The position numbers and the translations under genes were made by a program. This document shows, in pieces, positions 63,150 through 64,000 of a stretch of 64,000 nt of DNA. Source of the DNA: Epiperipatus broadwayi (Eukaryota > Onychophora > Udeonychophora > Euonychophora > Peripatidae); contig JAQFVV010000111.1 of the NCBI GenBank assembly GCA_028023455.1, positions 3,703,443 to 3,767,442 of the forward strand. The letters are read 5' to 3'. Numbering within the stretch: the stretch's first letter is position 1; each line of letters opens with the position of its first letter. The notes below the pieces were generated by a model. It had not been told where the DNA came from. It made no database searches and worked only from the letters and a program-made list of their open reading frames with translations.

Positions 63150-63660
63150 TTATTTCTCATTTATTTCATAAATGATCTATTTTTGGACTAGGATATAATT
63201 TTGAAACCCGGTTTAAAACTTCAGTTGATTAACCTATTTTCATTTCCTCTAATAAAATTCCATGTTTCATTTTATTTCAGTCTCTTAACCTTTCAATAAT
63301 GTCAATAATACATATTTATTTTTCAGCTATGTATTTTGTTTTAATTTCTAATGGTTATTATTAATATAAATCTTTTAACATTTTCTATGTGAAATATAAT
63401 ATTTGTACCATATTTTTATATTTAAGAAAGCGATTGTAAAATGAATTCGTTAAAAATTTTCTTCTTGTGATAACTGAATACGTGTATTTTAATTATTATA
63501 CAATAATTTACACAATTTTAATTCTATGATTAATTTATTTCTTATTAACAACTTTTCCAATACATTTAAAGTTGTTACTGTCTTTTATATTATAATGATC
63601 AAACTTTTTTTTTAAATGTCTTGACCATTACTTTCGTTTCCAGCATTCATTTAATTCTCA
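63150..63660 (-). pseudogene. RTE LINE relic, 3' coding region
   Basis: The plus strand follows the order of RTE-1 27060-27610: GTTTAAAACTTCAGTTGA, TTCCTCTAATA, TTTCAGTCTCTTAACCTTTC, AATAATGTCAATAATAC, then ATTTTAATTCTATGATTAAT and CATTACTTTCG. It is eroded by many substitutions and indels, and older than RTE-1 and RTE-2. The last 340 bases of the window show nothing else. Confidence 0.65.
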
Positions 63661-64000
63661 ACATTAAGATGAATTTAAAAATTAAATTGACATTTATTTG
63701 CCTGAAAAAAAATTTGCTACTTCAATTATTTTAAACATTGAAAAAAAAAAAAATTTTTTATACTAATCTTATCAATAGAAAGTTACAAACAAAATAAAAA
63801 TCTTATGGTAAACTTATAGTAAACTAAAAAATATTAGATTGAAGTGTGAAGTAGGTTTTTAATATAAACAAGGAAATAAAATAAACAAAAATTAATATAT
63901 ACAGAGAGAAAAGATGTGATTGTTGTTATTATATATTTTAATTTAAAAAAAAACGTCAATTGTAATTGTTTCTAAAAAAAAACTATGCCTTGCATTTTTC

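Overview
The window is eukaryotic, non-coding and dominated by repeats. It is very A+T-rich (about three quarters A+T by eye), with long (TA)n runs. I found no host protein-coding exon I could defend and no operon-like gene spacing. The only convincing coding sequence belongs to transposable elements: an RTE-type LINE (AP endonuclease plus reverse transcriptase), Penelope-like element (PLE) pieces with a GIY-YIG domain, and a Gag-like fragment inside an LTR element. These plus several tRNA-derived SINE copies point to an invertebrate animal genome. The species cannot be named from this sequence; a mollusc, flatworm, cnidarian or arthropod would all fit.

Layout. 1-3.2 kb: A+T-rich sequence with a 0.24-kb-arm inverted repeat. 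3.3-20.75 kb: a giant inverted repeat (IR-A, arms about 4.4-4.7 kb, roughly 20-25% diverged). Its right arm is split by a 7.76-kb LTR retrotransposon (11525-19288) with 2.65-kb LTRs, a TG...CA end structure and a 4-bp target duplication. 20.75-22.57 kb: spacer with a perfect-looking hairpin, a long (TA)n run and a purine-only tract. 22.57-33.06 kb: a second giant inverted repeat (IR-B, arms about 3.2 kb). Its centre holds a hairpin MITE that itself contains a SINE, and its right arm is split by a nearly full-length RTE element (RTE-1) and carries another SINE. IR-A and IR-B share a terminal motif (TGTACCCTTTT or close to it, next to TA repeats). All four arms also carry one conserved CCAAT-box block 0.64-0.93 kb from the outer end. 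I regard this as the most interesting structure here.

33.1-40.4 kb: a Penelope neighbourhood. A second RTE copy (RTE-2), whose 5' part is inverted, sits inside a PLE GIY-YIG reading frame. A 0.72-kb head-to-head palindrome of the PLE 3' coding end follows, then a separate GIY-YIG remnant. 39.5-42.8 kb: fold-back elements with tRNA-like cores, a (TA)n run of about 107 bp and a 278-bp hairpin MITE. 43-51 kb: degraded repeats, a SINE with target duplication, and several hairpins. 51-58 kb: nothing I can identify. 58.1-58.85 kb: a degenerate 59-bp tandem repeat. 58.85-64 kb: unremarkable sequence, then two SINEs, a third fold-back copy and an eroded RTE relic.

The genes do not work together as a pathway. 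The window is a stratigraphy of insertions: old giant inverted repeats, then LTR, LINE and SINE insertions into them.
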